Of a stretch of DNA of 28,901 nt, positions 1 through 7,372 are shown piece by piece. Origin of the DNA: a virus. The notes under the pieces were generated by a model. The model had not been told where the DNA came from. It made no database searches and saw only the letters and a program-made list of their open reading frames with translations. The translations under genes were made by a program, and so were the position numbers. The stretch's first letter is position 1. Every line of letters begins with the position of its first letter. The DNA is taken from IMG/VR virus record IMGVR_UViG_3300025889_000692, positions 1 to 28,901 of that record, one strand, 5' to 3'.

Positions 1-1
1 G

Positions 2-640
2 GACGGCTTTCTTGCCAGGTGGCTAGTTTGGTTTGCCGAGGATACCACCGAGCCGCCCGTTTGCCTCCCAGAAGAAGAAGAGCCGATCCTCGCGGCTATT
101 AAGGCGCTGGAGGATGGCAAGCCCCGCGCCCAGGGCGGCAATTTGGAAGTTGCCCTCAAGCCGGCCCTTACCCCCTATTCGTTCAACGGCATAAAGCCAG
201 TTAAGCACTGGAAGGAAGATTTCCGAGGGTTGCTATCCATGGCGGTCACCGATTCGGAGCGGGTGCTGTGGTCTAGGGCGTTTGAGCAATGGGTCAAGGT
301 CTGCTTTCTCATCTCGGACACGCCGGAGGTGAACTACGAGTGCCAGCTAGTAGCAGCCGAAATAGTGCAGAATGCTATAAAGAACCTAATTTGCCGATGC
401 CAAGACCATTTGGGACTAAATGAGAAGCAGAAGGCACAAAAAAAATTTTTAGCCTTGCTGGAAGTAGGGGAAACGATTACGCTAGCAGATCTAGCACGTC
501 GAGCGCAGCGCTTACCCCTAACAAGGCGCGAGAGACAGGATTTATTAGCAGATGCGATTGAACGATTTGATTGGCAAGCGGCAAAGGTCAACATCAAAGG
601 AGCTCAGCGCCCCACAACCCTCATTACGAGGGTCCGATGA
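2..640 (+). CDS. DUF3987-like replication helicase/primase, C-terminal part (5' truncated)
   Basis: The frame is open from the first bases of the window, so the start lies upstream and only about 212 C-terminal residues are visible. The opening DGFLARWLVWFAED resembles the DGLLxRFLV segment of DUF3987 proteins, phage helicase/primase-associated proteins. The middle (ERVLWSRAFEQWVKVCFLIS followed by AAEIVQNAIKNL) matches the helical tail of that family. The last 60 residues (TLADLARRAQRLPLTRRERQDLLADAI) look like a winged-helix or similar helical DNA-binding segment. The role would be in phage DNA replication, which fits a position just before a repeat-rich gap and a nuclease gene. Other primase or helicase families ending in a winged helix remain possible because no ATPase motifs are in view. 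Confidence 0.55.
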   Translation, partial: DGFLARWLVWFAEDTTEPPVCLPEEEEPILAAIKALEDGKPRAQGGNLEVALKPALTPYSFNGIKPVKHWKEDFRGLLSMAVTDSERVLWSRAFEQWVKVCFLISDTPEVNYECQLVAAEIVQNAIKNLICRCQDHLGLNEKQKAQKKFLALLEVGETITLADLARRAQRLPLTRRERQDLLADAIERFDWQAAKVNIKGAQRPTTLITRVR

Positions 641-655
641 ATAGCTCGGGTAATA

Positions 656-988
656 GTGAGCTGAGTCGCCCTCAACCTACCGATATTATTATGAAAAGAA
701 ACTCAACTCAACTCAACTCAACAGTTAAAAGTGAGCTGAGTTTGATGCAAGGTTTTGGATTTATTTAAGAAAAAAACTCAACTCAACAAAAACGACTTTC
801 CTAACATGCCCCCCTATATAGGGAAATAAAGGGGTATGTATAGTGAGCTGAGTTTTGTATACTTGAGTATAATATATATAGAGATATTAAATAGATAGAA
901 GAAACTCAACTCAACTCAGCTCACGGAAACGATGTTTGATTTTTTTTGAGGCCTAGTAAAATCAAATGGTTAAAAAATCTCAACTCAC
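656..988. repeat. Cluster of TGAGT/TGAGC pentamers in both orientations
   Basis: The gap between the replication gene and the VRR-NUC gene (641-1011) has no convincing gene. It carries GTGAGCTGAGT three times on the + strand (656-666, 731-741, 843-853) and its exact reverse complement at 914-924. Tandem ACTCA units lie at 701-720 and 776-787, and from 904 they run into the inverted copy; a last partial copy is at 979-988. All are built from one pentamer, TGAGY, or its complement. Such clusters occur as iteron-like initiator sites in replication origins or as operators, so an origin or regulatory role next to the replication gene is an inference. Confidence 0.6.
804..839. other. Stem-loop with inner palindrome in the repeat-rich gap
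   Basis: ACATGCCCC (804-812) pairs with GGGGTATGT (831-839) with one mismatch, a wobble on one strand. The interior contains the perfect palindrome CCCTATATAGGG (812-823), which would compete for part of the same stem. It is AT-rich around the palindrome, has no T-tract typical of a terminator, and sits between two TGAGY boxes. It may be a protein-binding site or part of an origin. Confidence 0.45.
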
Positions 989-1011
989 GGGGCGTTGTGA
1001 GGGGGAGGAGC

Positions 1012-1425
1012 ATGCGCCGTAAAAGGCAACCCCCGTTCCCCTCTGAGCTACAAGAGCAGATAGCCCTGTTTGCCTGGGCCAGCCTCAACCACCCCCGTTA
1101 CCCCGAGCTGGCCCTGCTTTATCATATAAACAATAACAGCAGGTCAGCCTTCAGGGGCAGGCTAAACAAACGGGCTGGGCTTAAGCGCGGCTTTCCCGAC
1201 CTTTGCCTACCCGTGGCTAGGCCGCCCTTCAATTCGCTCTATATAGAGCTAAAGCGGCCCTCAGCGGCCTGGCGGGTTGGGGCTATACGCAAAGAGCAAG
1301 CCGAATGGCTCGCCGCCCTTATCCTTGCCGGCAACGCCGCATTGGTGGCGTACGGGGCGGAAGATGCTGCCCGGCGCATCACCGCCTACCTTGACGGAAC
1401 CCTCTTTTTAGAAACGCGGGATTAA
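1012..1425 (+). CDS. VRR-NUC domain nuclease
   Basis: The product is 137 residues from ATG 1012, chosen because GGGGGAGGAG lies just upstream and because the family match begins within a few residues; the in-frame TTG at 946 would add 22 residues that look non-conserved. The core reads LYHINNNS, then GLKRGFPDLCLPV, then LYIELKRP, then RKEQAEWLAALILAGNAALV. This is the PD-(D/E)xK pattern of VRR-NUC proteins: the Asp of GFPDL, the Glu and Lys of IELK, and the later Q/W-rich helix. The family includes phage-sized stand-alone nucleases related to Holliday-junction resolvases. It probably processes branched or replicating phage DNA, in keeping with the replication gene upstream and terminase downstream. 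The SD-to-ATG spacing of about 3 nt is short. Confidence 0.85.
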   Translation: MRRKRQPPFPSELQEQIALFAWASLNHPRYPELALLYHINNNSRSAFRGRLNKRAGLKRGFPDLCLPVARPPFNSLYIELKRPSAAWRVGAIRKEQAEWLAALILAGNAALVAYGAEDAARRITAYLDGTLFLETRD

Positions 1426-1428
1426 AAC

Positions 1429-2091
1429 ATGGTTATGAAGAATAGAACGGGCAAGGGGATAGGAATGGCCTCCGGGATAGGAATGGCAATGGCTTCCAAA
1501 ACAGACAAGCAACTAATCCGCTACATAGCGCTCCGATCTCAGCCCGCCATTGAGGAATTGATACGGCGTTATGAAAATAAATGCCGAGCGCTGCAGCTCC
1601 GGCTAGCAAGAAATCTCTCCCCATCCGATGCCGACGAAGCCATGCAGGACACCTGGATGCAGATATGGAAATACGCCAAAAGTTACCGAGGCGACGCGGC
1701 CGTCTCGAGCTGGATCTATCGCATCACAGCTAACTCAATCCTAATGGCCGTAAGGCGGCAAAATATCCTCAGCCAAACCCACGTTAAAAACTCAGACCCG
1801 CTCGAAACCGTTACCAAACCGCTAATCTGCAACAAGCCGCTCCCGGACGAGCAGCTCCAAAGCAAGGAATCCGTCCGCGCAATAGAGCGCTTGCTAGATA
1901 TCCTAGCCAAAATCAAAGATGTAGCCAGCAAGCATGCAATTCTAAACCGCGCTTCCGGCTACACCACAAAGGAAAATATCGCCCTGATAGCCCGAAATCA
2001 AAAAGTTCAGCTTAGCTCTGCAGCTATGAAGTCCCGCCTTCACAGAGCAAAAGATGTATTGCTTGATTTAGGAATTAGGAATATTATCTAA
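1429..2091 (+). CDS. Sigma-70 family (ECF-type) RNA polymerase sigma factor
   Basis: This 220-residue protein has the two-domain layout of extracytoplasmic-function sigma factors. Region 2 spans roughly residues 36-111 and includes AIEELIRRYENKCRALQLRLA, SDADEAMQDTWMQIWKYAKS and SSWIYRITANSILMAVRRQ, the core-polymerase and -10 binding segment. A region 4-like part (about 150-212) contains SSAAMKSRLHRAKDVLL, the usual end of the -35 binding helix-turn-helix. A longer than usual linker carries unrelated sequence. The start is uncertain: ATG codons occur at 1429, 1435, 1465, 1483 and 1489. The stretch holds a 14-nt direct repeat (1456-1469 and 1474-1487) that encodes GIGMA twice, and AAGGGG upstream of 1465 is a fair SD. 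It follows the nuclease with 3 nt between them. It likely directs host RNA polymerase to phage promoters; which ones is unknown. Confidence 0.88.
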   Translation: MVMKNRTGKGIGMASGIGMAMASKTDKQLIRYIALRSQPAIEELIRRYENKCRALQLRLARNLSPSDADEAMQDTWMQIWKYAKSYRGDAAVSSWIYRITANSILMAVRRQNILSQTHVKNSDPLETVTKPLICNKPLPDEQLQSKESVRAIERLLDILAKIKDVASKHAILNRASGYTTKENIALIARNQKVQLSSAAMKSRLHRAKDVLLDLGIRNII

Positions 2092-2106
2092 ACTGGAAGA
2101 GGTGTA

Positions 2107-2559
2107 TTGAGATTTCACTCTGCACATCAAGCAATAGCCTTCTATTTGGTGCGCAATCCTGCCAGGTTAAAAATACAAAATTTACTCGAACCAGAATACC
2201 GTAGCAACAGCTATGGCGAGTACGATCTTGATGACATCTGGGCAGCGGTGGCGCTAGCGATCAAGAGCGCGCTAGAGGGACAGCTACAATGTGATCGGGC
2301 CTGCTTCCACCTTCTGTACCTAACAGAGCGCTCAACTGCACCATCTATCGAAGATGTAGCGCGCTCAGAAAGAATTTCGGTTAGAAAGCTTAAAAGAACA
2401 ATGTATAGGATACTAGACCTCATAGCTTCAGAGCTTGCGAGGTTCGATCTATGGGAAGAAAAGGAAGGCGACAACAAGGAAGCGGCGGAGAAACAAGAAG
2501 CAGAACCCCTGACGGGCAATATGAGGGCGCAACCTACGATAAAAAAACAGCTGAATTAG
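2107..2559 (+). CDS. Small putative helix-turn-helix regulator upstream of terminase
   Basis: The protein has 150 residues from a TTG start at 2107, preceded by GGAAGAGGTG; no ATG fits this position. Residues about 80-102 (SIEDVARSERISVRKLKRTMY) look like a helix-turn-helix resembling sigma region 4 or phage late activators of the ArpU/antiterminator type. The N-terminal half is helical without a recognised motif. The last 35 residues are charged and low complexity, and are encoded by DNA that also encodes the start of the small terminase in another frame. The place between a sigma factor and the packaging genes suits a late-gene regulator. That role is inferred from the motif and position only; it could also be an accessory packaging protein. 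Confidence 0.5.
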   Translation: MRFHSAHQAIAFYLVRNPARLKIQNLLEPEYRSNSYGEYDLDDIWAAVALAIKSALEGQLQCDRACFHLLYLTERSTAPSIEDVARSERISVRKLKRTMYRILDLIASELARFDLWEEKEGDNKEAAEKQEAEPLTGNMRAQPTIKKQLN

Positions 2560-2939
2560 TTACATTGATGACAGCTGGCGGGATTGATACCGAATCCCAG
2601 GCCAGGGCGCTGGGCATGTCAATTGAGCAGCTAACGGTAATTTACGCAGCGGAAATTGAAAACGCTGTAACCAAGATAAACACCCAGATCATGGGCGCTC
2701 TTGCAAGGAACGCCCTATCCGGCAATCTCGGCGCGCAAATATTCTGGCTAAAAACTAGGGCAGGTTGGAAAGATGTATCAATCGGTGATGATGGTTCGAG
2801 AACCTCCTACCAGATAAATATTACAGCTAAGGAAAAACCAGCAAGATTAAGGCTAATAGAAGATGACGGCGGCGCAATCGTCGAAGCAGGAGAAGAAGCA
2901 GCAGAGCCAATCGCAGCAAAGGCGGGAGGCAAATCTTGA
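2451..2939 (+). CDS. terS: Terminase small subunit
   Basis: The 162-residue product starts MGRKGRRQQGS, an Arg/Lys-rich opening typical of small terminases, followed by a helix-turn-helix (about residues 36-60, IDTESQARALGMSIEQL) and the signature AGNL-type segment ALARNALSGNLGAQIFWLKT with RAGWKD at about residues 84-110. This subunit recognises the phage DNA and regulates the large subunit. The start at 2451 is supported by GCGAGG about 8 nt upstream and by the conserved opening, even though it overlaps the preceding gene by 109 nt; starting after that gene would remove the opening. The end overlaps the large subunit gene by 77 nt. Confidence 0.85.
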   Translation: MGRKGRRQQGSGGETRSRTPDGQYEGATYDKKTAELVTLMTAGGIDTESQARALGMSIEQLTVIYAAEIENAVTKINTQIMGALARNALSGNLGAQIFWLKTRAGWKDVSIGDDGSRTSYQINITAKEKPARLRLIEDDGGAIVEAGEEAAEPIAAKAGGKS

Positions 2940-4311
2940 TCTTCCTTGGTGGCTGACCGATGCCGTTCAAGATGTTGTAGAGCGCCGCGCCTTTATCGTT
3001 ACGGGAGGCCTCGGGAGTGGCAAAACCTTTGCGCTCTGTTTTTGGCATTTGATGCGCTGCTTTCTAAATGCCAATAGCCGCGTCTCTTGGATGATTGCAC
3101 CCAATTATCCAAAGGTTGATAACGTACTACTGCCCGCCTTTATGGAGGTGGCTAGCAACCTGATGGGGTGGCGGGAAGGCAAGTACGCAGATTACCAAAT
3201 CAAGATGGTTGCTCCAAGAGAAATCATCTTGCATAAGACTGGGCAGAAGATTTTATGTTACTCGGCTAACAAGTGGCGCGATTTGGTGGGTGAGAACATT
3301 TCCCATTTTTCCGCTACGGAAGTAGCGATTTACAATAATAATGAATGGCTGGCAAAATGCCTCTATCGCTTGCGCTGCCCCCGAGCAGAGCTCCGGCAAT
3401 ACATGATCGAATCAGTACCGGAGGGCACAGAGGATTATTTTGCGCAAATAGCAAATTTTGGGACAGATGAAGCGCTTAGAGATGGAGTATATCTTGATGA
3501 AGAAAACAACCGGAAACGGTACATCCTTTTCACGGAAGATAATGAGCACCTTCCCAAGGGGTATGTCGATACCGTCCGGGAGGCTACAAAATCAGACCCA
3601 GGCAGATGTGAATCGTATCTTAAGGGGTTATTTGTTCCCTTTACAAAAGGAACCGCTTACTGGGAATTTAGGCATTCTGCTTGTGTCAAATTAGGCTGGG
3701 AGAAATCAGCAAGGCATCCCATTAACTTTTGTTGGGATTTTAATGCAAATCCTCTAGCTTGGAAGGCGATCCAAAGATTGCCGAGCATTAATCAGGTTGG
3801 AGAAAGGATCTACAAGTTTGTTGAGCTGGCAGAGGCTTCGGGAAAAGCTCGGGGCTTGATGGATGCGTGCGTTGAATTTATGGCGGCGTTCCCGCCTGCT
3901 AGATTCAAGCATGTGCCGATACATATTTGGGGAGATCCGACGGGGTTTCATAAGAGCCATAAGGCTCCTAACTGCGATTTTGATCAGATTTACAACATAC
4001 TGAAAGCGAAGTATCACACAGTTGAAATTAAAGCGCCTGACTCAGCCCCACAGGTTAGGGCGCGGCTCGAGCGGGTCAATCAGCTATTTGCCTACGACTT
4101 GATCGTAGTCTGCGCCTGGATGCAAAACAGCATCAAGAGCTATGCAAATACGGGGCTAAAAGATGGCACTTGGCAGATAGAAAAGCCGCAAGGCGAAGAT
4201 TGGACCCATTGGGCAGATGCCGGCGGGTACTATTACCACGAAGTTACAAAGCACCTAGACTTGGAGGATCCTATCTCCCCGAGGATATACGGAGTTAATA
4301 AACTTTTATAA
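2863..4311 (+). CDS. terL: Terminase large subunit (packaging ATPase and nuclease)
   Basis: The 482-residue protein drives ATP-dependent packaging into the prohead and cuts concatemers. The ATPase has Walker A GGLGSGKT at residues 48-55, a Walker B-like segment HFSATEVA with Glu153 where most relatives have Asp-Glu, and the coupling motif SVPEG at 184-188. The nuclease has its three acidic positions: Asp292 in CWDFNANP, Asp358 in HIWGDPTG and Asp452 in HWADAGGY. Length is normal. The start overlaps the small subunit by 77 nt; the first 25 residues are Gln/Lys-rich and no later start precedes the ATPase. The Walker B differs from the textbook form but the remaining motifs are intact, so the enzyme should be active. 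Confidence 0.95.
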   Translation: MTAAQSSKQEKKQQSQSQQRREANLDLPWWLTDAVQDVVERRAFIVTGGLGSGKTFALCFWHLMRCFLNANSRVSWMIAPNYPKVDNVLLPAFMEVASNLMGWREGKYADYQIKMVAPREIILHKTGQKILCYSANKWRDLVGENISHFSATEVAIYNNNEWLAKCLYRLRCPRAELRQYMIESVPEGTEDYFAQIANFGTDEALRDGVYLDEENNRKRYILFTEDNEHLPKGYVDTVREATKSDPGRCESYLKGLFVPFTKGTAYWEFRHSACVKLGWEKSARHPINFCWDFNANPLAWKAIQRLPSINQVGERIYKFVELAEASGKARGLMDACVEFMAAFPPARFKHVPIHIWGDPTGFHKSHKAPNCDFDQIYNILKAKYHTVEIKAPDSAPQVRARLERVNQLFAYDLIVVCAWMQNSIKSYANTGLKDGTWQIEKPQGEDWTHWADAGGYYYHEVTKHLDLEDPISPRIYGVNKLL

Positions 4312-4320
4312 AGGATTTCT

Positions 4321-4710
4321 ATGACACTCGTTAATGGAATGAATGTTTCAGTCTCCGGCCTGGCGGCCTCAGCCTTCGGCTCCGCAACCGAGCACCAATA
4401 TTTTGTAATGGGACCGCATTGGAAACATGCGGTTGGAGCGCTAAAGGTTGGCTCTCTTTCCGGTACTGGTAATCTGAAATGCTCTTTTCATCATGCGGCG
4501 CAAAACCCGAGCAATGAAACGCCGGATTGGAAACTGCTAATGTCCTTCTCTTCGCTAAATGCCAGCTCCGCAATGTCCACCATCTTTGATGCACCGATCA
4601 CCTCCACGCCCCTCCTCCCCTACGGGCGCTTCACCTCTACAGTAGAATCAACCAATGCCGGCACAACGACCTTTTATAACGTGGTGGCTAAATTACTAGC
4701 TGAGGTATAA
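4321..4710 (+). CDS. Unknown beta-rich protein, possible virion protein
   Basis: This 129-residue protein sits between the large terminase and portal genes and starts at ATG 4321 after AAGGA. It is rich in Ser, Thr, Ala and Gly with alternating hydrophobic residues (VSVSGLAAS, VGALKVGSLSGTGNLKCSF, TTTFYNVVAKLL), as expected for a beta-sandwich. There is no signal peptide or membrane segment. Small proteins of this style in phage head modules are often decoration, cement or head-fibre proteins. That is an inference from composition and place; no specific family is recognised. Confidence 0.55.
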   Translation: MTLVNGMNVSVSGLAASAFGSATEHQYFVMGPHWKHAVGALKVGSLSGTGNLKCSFHHAAQNPSNETPDWKLLMSFSSLNASSAMSTIFDAPITSTPLLPYGRFTSTVESTNAGTTTFYNVVAKLLAEV

Positions 4711-4712
4711 AT

Positions 4713-6224
4713 GTGGCAGAAGGCAATTCAGCACAGGGCAATTCGGTTGTTCTGTCATATCACCCCAAGTATCTCGATTTCCGCGATGATTGGATACTAT
4801 GGCGCGACCTTTACGAAGGGAAGCACAAGACCCTAACAAAACCTCAGTACCTCTGGCCGCACGTTCAAGAGTCCAAAGGGACGTCGGATTCTAACGAGCT
4901 TAGAGATCATAGGGCGAATAGGACGCGCTATTTAAATTTAATTGAGATAATCATCTCTCTTTGGCAAGGGCTGTTTTTCAAGACCCCGCCAACCATTGAG
5001 GGGATGGATGAGAAGGTGGTGGAGGATGTTGACGGTAACGGCACCAGCTTCTATAGCTTTCTAAAAAATGAGGTTCTGCGCGACTACTTTCTTTATGGCA
5101 AGGCCATCGCGATAGTCGATGCCTCTCCTTTTACCGCAACCTCGAGGGCGCAGGAGGAAGAGCTAGGGCTAAGACCCTACATCGAAACCATACCGGCGCT
5201 TTCAATGGTTGATTGGGACATTGAAACGGTAGATCCAAAGCGCATAGGTAAATACAATTTTGCTAGGTATAAATACACAGTCGTTGAGCCAAGAAAAAAC
5301 GAAACGCAAGCGCCGACGGTGCAAGAATACAGCCGGGCACTTAGGAGCGACGGCACGGCTTATATTATTGTGCCCTATTTGCTGCACGAAGAGCAGAAGA
5401 ACACCAAAAGCATCAAGCAAGACCCCTATGTAGAAGCAACCTACATGGAGAAGGGATCGCCGATTCAAACCAATCTGAAAGAGATCCCTATTTCGGTGAT
5501 GGAGGATGACTCATGGGTGAAGGATTTAGCGCAGGAGGCTTTGCGGTATTACAACCTTAGAAGCAACCACGACAACATCCTTTACCATCAAGGATGGCAA
5601 AAGCTTTTTGGTATTGGGGTAGAGACGGCTGAGCACAAGGCGGCGTTGAGCGAGAACCTGATTGCCTTTATCCCCAAAGATGGAGACATTAAAACCGTTG
5701 AGCCGGTTGACACCACTGCCATTACCAAGGCGATGGACGAAAGTATGGCAGCCGCCTTCAAGGTGGGGCTGAATCAATTGCGCATGCTCCCTTCTGACTC
5801 CAGGGTAGGCCAGTCTGAGGATGCTCAGGCGGAGGAGAAGCAGAACCGTTATGAGCTAGTAGAAAGCACCCTGGCCGAGCTGGAGGATTTCGCCCGGGAT
5901 GTGCTGAATAATTGCCAGCTATTCATAAATGGCAAGGAATTTAGTGGCAAGGTGGAGCTTTGTAAATCTTTAGGCGAGCAAAGTATTGAAAACTTTGTAT
6001 TAATTTACAACTCTTTCGCCCGCCATTTCCAAGAGAACGAGGTGCTGAACAAAATCACCCTAAAAGAGGCTTTAAAGAAGATGAAGCTGCCAGAACAGGA
6101 GATGGAGCTGGCCCTTGCCGCAGCCGACACCATAAAAGCATCTAAGCCTAGAGAGGAAAGCAGAGGCTTAATCAGAGACGATGGTGGAGCAGAAGAAGAA
6201 GAGGAAGCGGCGAGTTACCAATGA
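4713..6224 (+). CDS. Portal protein (DUF4055-like)
   Basis: The portal forms the dodecameric channel at one capsid vertex, where terminase docks and the tail connector later attaches. The 503-residue length fits. Segments resembling DUF4055-type portals include the opening WILWRDLYEGK, RTRYLNLIEIIISLWQGLFFKTP near residue 85, LRDYFLYGKAIAIVDASP near 130, and HDNILYHQGWQKLF near 290. The C-terminal third is helical and ends in an acidic Glu-rich tail. It starts at GTG 4713, with GAGG 7 nt upstream and 2 nt after the previous stop; the ATG at 4711 is in another frame. It overlaps the minor head gene by 44 nt. Order after terminase and before a gp7-like protein strongly supports the call. Confidence 0.88.
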   Translation: MAEGNSAQGNSVVLSYHPKYLDFRDDWILWRDLYEGKHKTLTKPQYLWPHVQESKGTSDSNELRDHRANRTRYLNLIEIIISLWQGLFFKTPPTIEGMDEKVVEDVDGNGTSFYSFLKNEVLRDYFLYGKAIAIVDASPFTATSRAQEEELGLRPYIETIPALSMVDWDIETVDPKRIGKYNFARYKYTVVEPRKNETQAPTVQEYSRALRSDGTAYIIVPYLLHEEQKNTKSIKQDPYVEATYMEKGSPIQTNLKEIPISVMEDDSWVKDLAQEALRYYNLRSNHDNILYHQGWQKLFGIGVETAEHKAALSENLIAFIPKDGDIKTVEPVDTTAITKAMDESMAAAFKVGLNQLRMLPSDSRVGQSEDAQAEEKQNRYELVESTLAELEDFARDVLNNCQLFINGKEFSGKVELCKSLGEQSIENFVLIYNSFARHFQENEVLNKITLKEALKKMKLPEQEMELALAAADTIKASKPREESRGLIRDDGGAEEEEEAASYQ

Positions 6225-6954
6225 GATCGCGCGCTCGCAGGAGAAGATCAGAGCCTTCATTTCTGATATTGGCGCGGCACTGTCAAAAGCTGGCGGTAGG
6301 TTTCTTAAGAATCTTGACGGGAATAAGCGCAAAGATGTTGCGGCTTTGCTGGGACAATTTGACCAGGCTATTAGGGAAACGGTTTTAGAGAAGGCCTACG
6401 AGCGGGTTGAAGATATTTATTCTGACGAGCTGGCGATAGTTCGGAAAGATTTCGAGGCCAATAGTAGGAAGATTGCATTTAGCGGCGCGGACAAGCAAAC
6501 GGTAAAGGCTTTGTTTGAGGCTGAGTTTTCAGTAGTTGAAAACCTCTTTGCTGATTATATCGGCGATCTGCGGCGCGGAGTGATGAGCCAGGTGCTACTG
6601 GGGCAAGACCCGGATTTCCAAGCACTCGAGGAGGAGCTGGGGAGCAGACTAGCAAGCCACTTAGAGACGGAGCTTAATACCGGCGTTGCTGCATTTCAAA
6701 GAACGGTGGCGACGCAGAAGGCAAACGACTTAGGGCTGAAGAAATTCCTTTATGAAGGCCCGGATGATGATGTCATTAGACCATTTTGCGAAGAGCGGGT
6801 TGGGCGGGTGTTTACAGATGAGGAGGCCAAGGATTGGGATAACGGCCAGGGCTTGCCGGCGGATATATTCTTGGGTGGCTACAATTGCAGGCACCGAAAA
6901 ATATATCTAGACGATGAAGATGCGGAGCAGTTTGAAGAGGAAGAGGAAAGCTAA
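6181..6954 (+). CDS. Phage minor head (SPP1 gp7/Mu gpF-like morphogenesis) protein
   Basis: The 257-residue protein carries the usual C-terminal signature of the Phage_Mu_F/SPP1 gp7 family: LKKFLYEGPDDDVIRPFC, then GRVFTDEEAK, then GGYNCRHRK (about residues 186-240). Cys and His residues in the last motif may bind metal or stabilise the fold. The first 180 residues are long charged helices. Family members bind the portal and enter the capsid or travel with DNA. It overlaps the portal by 44 nt, a common arrangement. The start at 6181 has only a weak SD, so coupling to portal translation is likely. The C-terminus is strongly acidic. Confidence 0.85.
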   Translation: MVEQKKKRKRRVTNEIARSQEKIRAFISDIGAALSKAGGRFLKNLDGNKRKDVAALLGQFDQAIRETVLEKAYERVEDIYSDELAIVRKDFEANSRKIAFSGADKQTVKALFEAEFSVVENLFADYIGDLRRGVMSQVLLGQDPDFQALEEELGSRLASHLETELNTGVAAFQRTVATQKANDLGLKKFLYEGPDDDVIRPFCEERVGRVFTDEEAKDWDNGQGLPADIFLGGYNCRHRKIYLDDEDAEQFEEEEES

Positions 6955-7370
6955 TGGGGTTTCAATTGCGTAATCGGGTCAATATACCGAGAGTTAAAAA
7001 GGAAATGATGGACCAGAAAGAGAAAGCGCTAGGGCTTGCTCTTCAGAAGGTAATTCTCTCTTTAAATCAAAGAACCAAGGCTGGGCGGGATGCTTTCGGC
7101 AGCCCCTTTGCTGACTATACGGAGGGGTATAAGAAATTTAAGGCGGGGAAGGGTAGGAGTATCTCACCCCCGGACCTCACCTTCACAGGCGCGATGCTCC
7201 GCGCAATCCAGTTCAGCATTAAGCGTACCGCAACCGCCATCATAGGCCGCATCTATTTTCAGTCTGCAAAAGAGGCTGACAAGGCTAGAGGAAATCAAGA
7301 GAAGCGCCCGTTCTTTGGCTTATCCGCCAAAGAGCAGGATTTAATAATTAACACAGTGAAAGGAAGATAG
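6954..7370 (+). CDS. Virion morphogenesis protein (gpG-like)
   Basis: This 138-residue protein begins in a TAATG overlap with the minor head gene. It contains PPDLTFTGAMLRAIQFSI in the middle and EKRPFFGLSAKEQDLIINTV near the end, which together match the phage virion morphogenesis family related to Mu gpG and the tail-completion/connector proteins. The N-terminus is a basic helix. Such proteins act at head completion or head-tail joining. The position before the scaffold, with other head genes, fits. An exact structural role cannot be assigned from sequence. Confidence 0.7.
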   Translation: MGFQLRNRVNIPRVKKEMMDQKEKALGLALQKVILSLNQRTKAGRDAFGSPFADYTEGYKKFKAGKGRSISPPDLTFTGAMLRAIQFSIKRTATAIIGRIYFQSAKEADKARGNQEKRPFFGLSAKEQDLIINTVKGR

Positions 7371-7372
7371 AG

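Noticed and set aside
571-768. 65-codon ORF over the end of the replication gene and the repeat gap, including a shorter form from ATG 637
   Set aside because: Its composition simply translates the ACTCA repeats (repeated Asn-Ser-Thr), it has no clear SD, and nothing in it resembles a protein family.
860-880. TATAAT at 868-873 as a promoter -10 before the VRR-NUC gene
   Set aside because: No -35 hexamer resembling TTGACA lies 16-18 nt upstream and the sequence misses the extended -10 TG by one base; AT-rich surroundings make chance matches likely.
3754-4017. Minus-strand ORFs opposite terminase, portal, tape measure and fibre genes
   Set aside because: All lie opposite strongly supported + strand genes, have no SD or recognisable domains, and show the biased composition of antisense frames.
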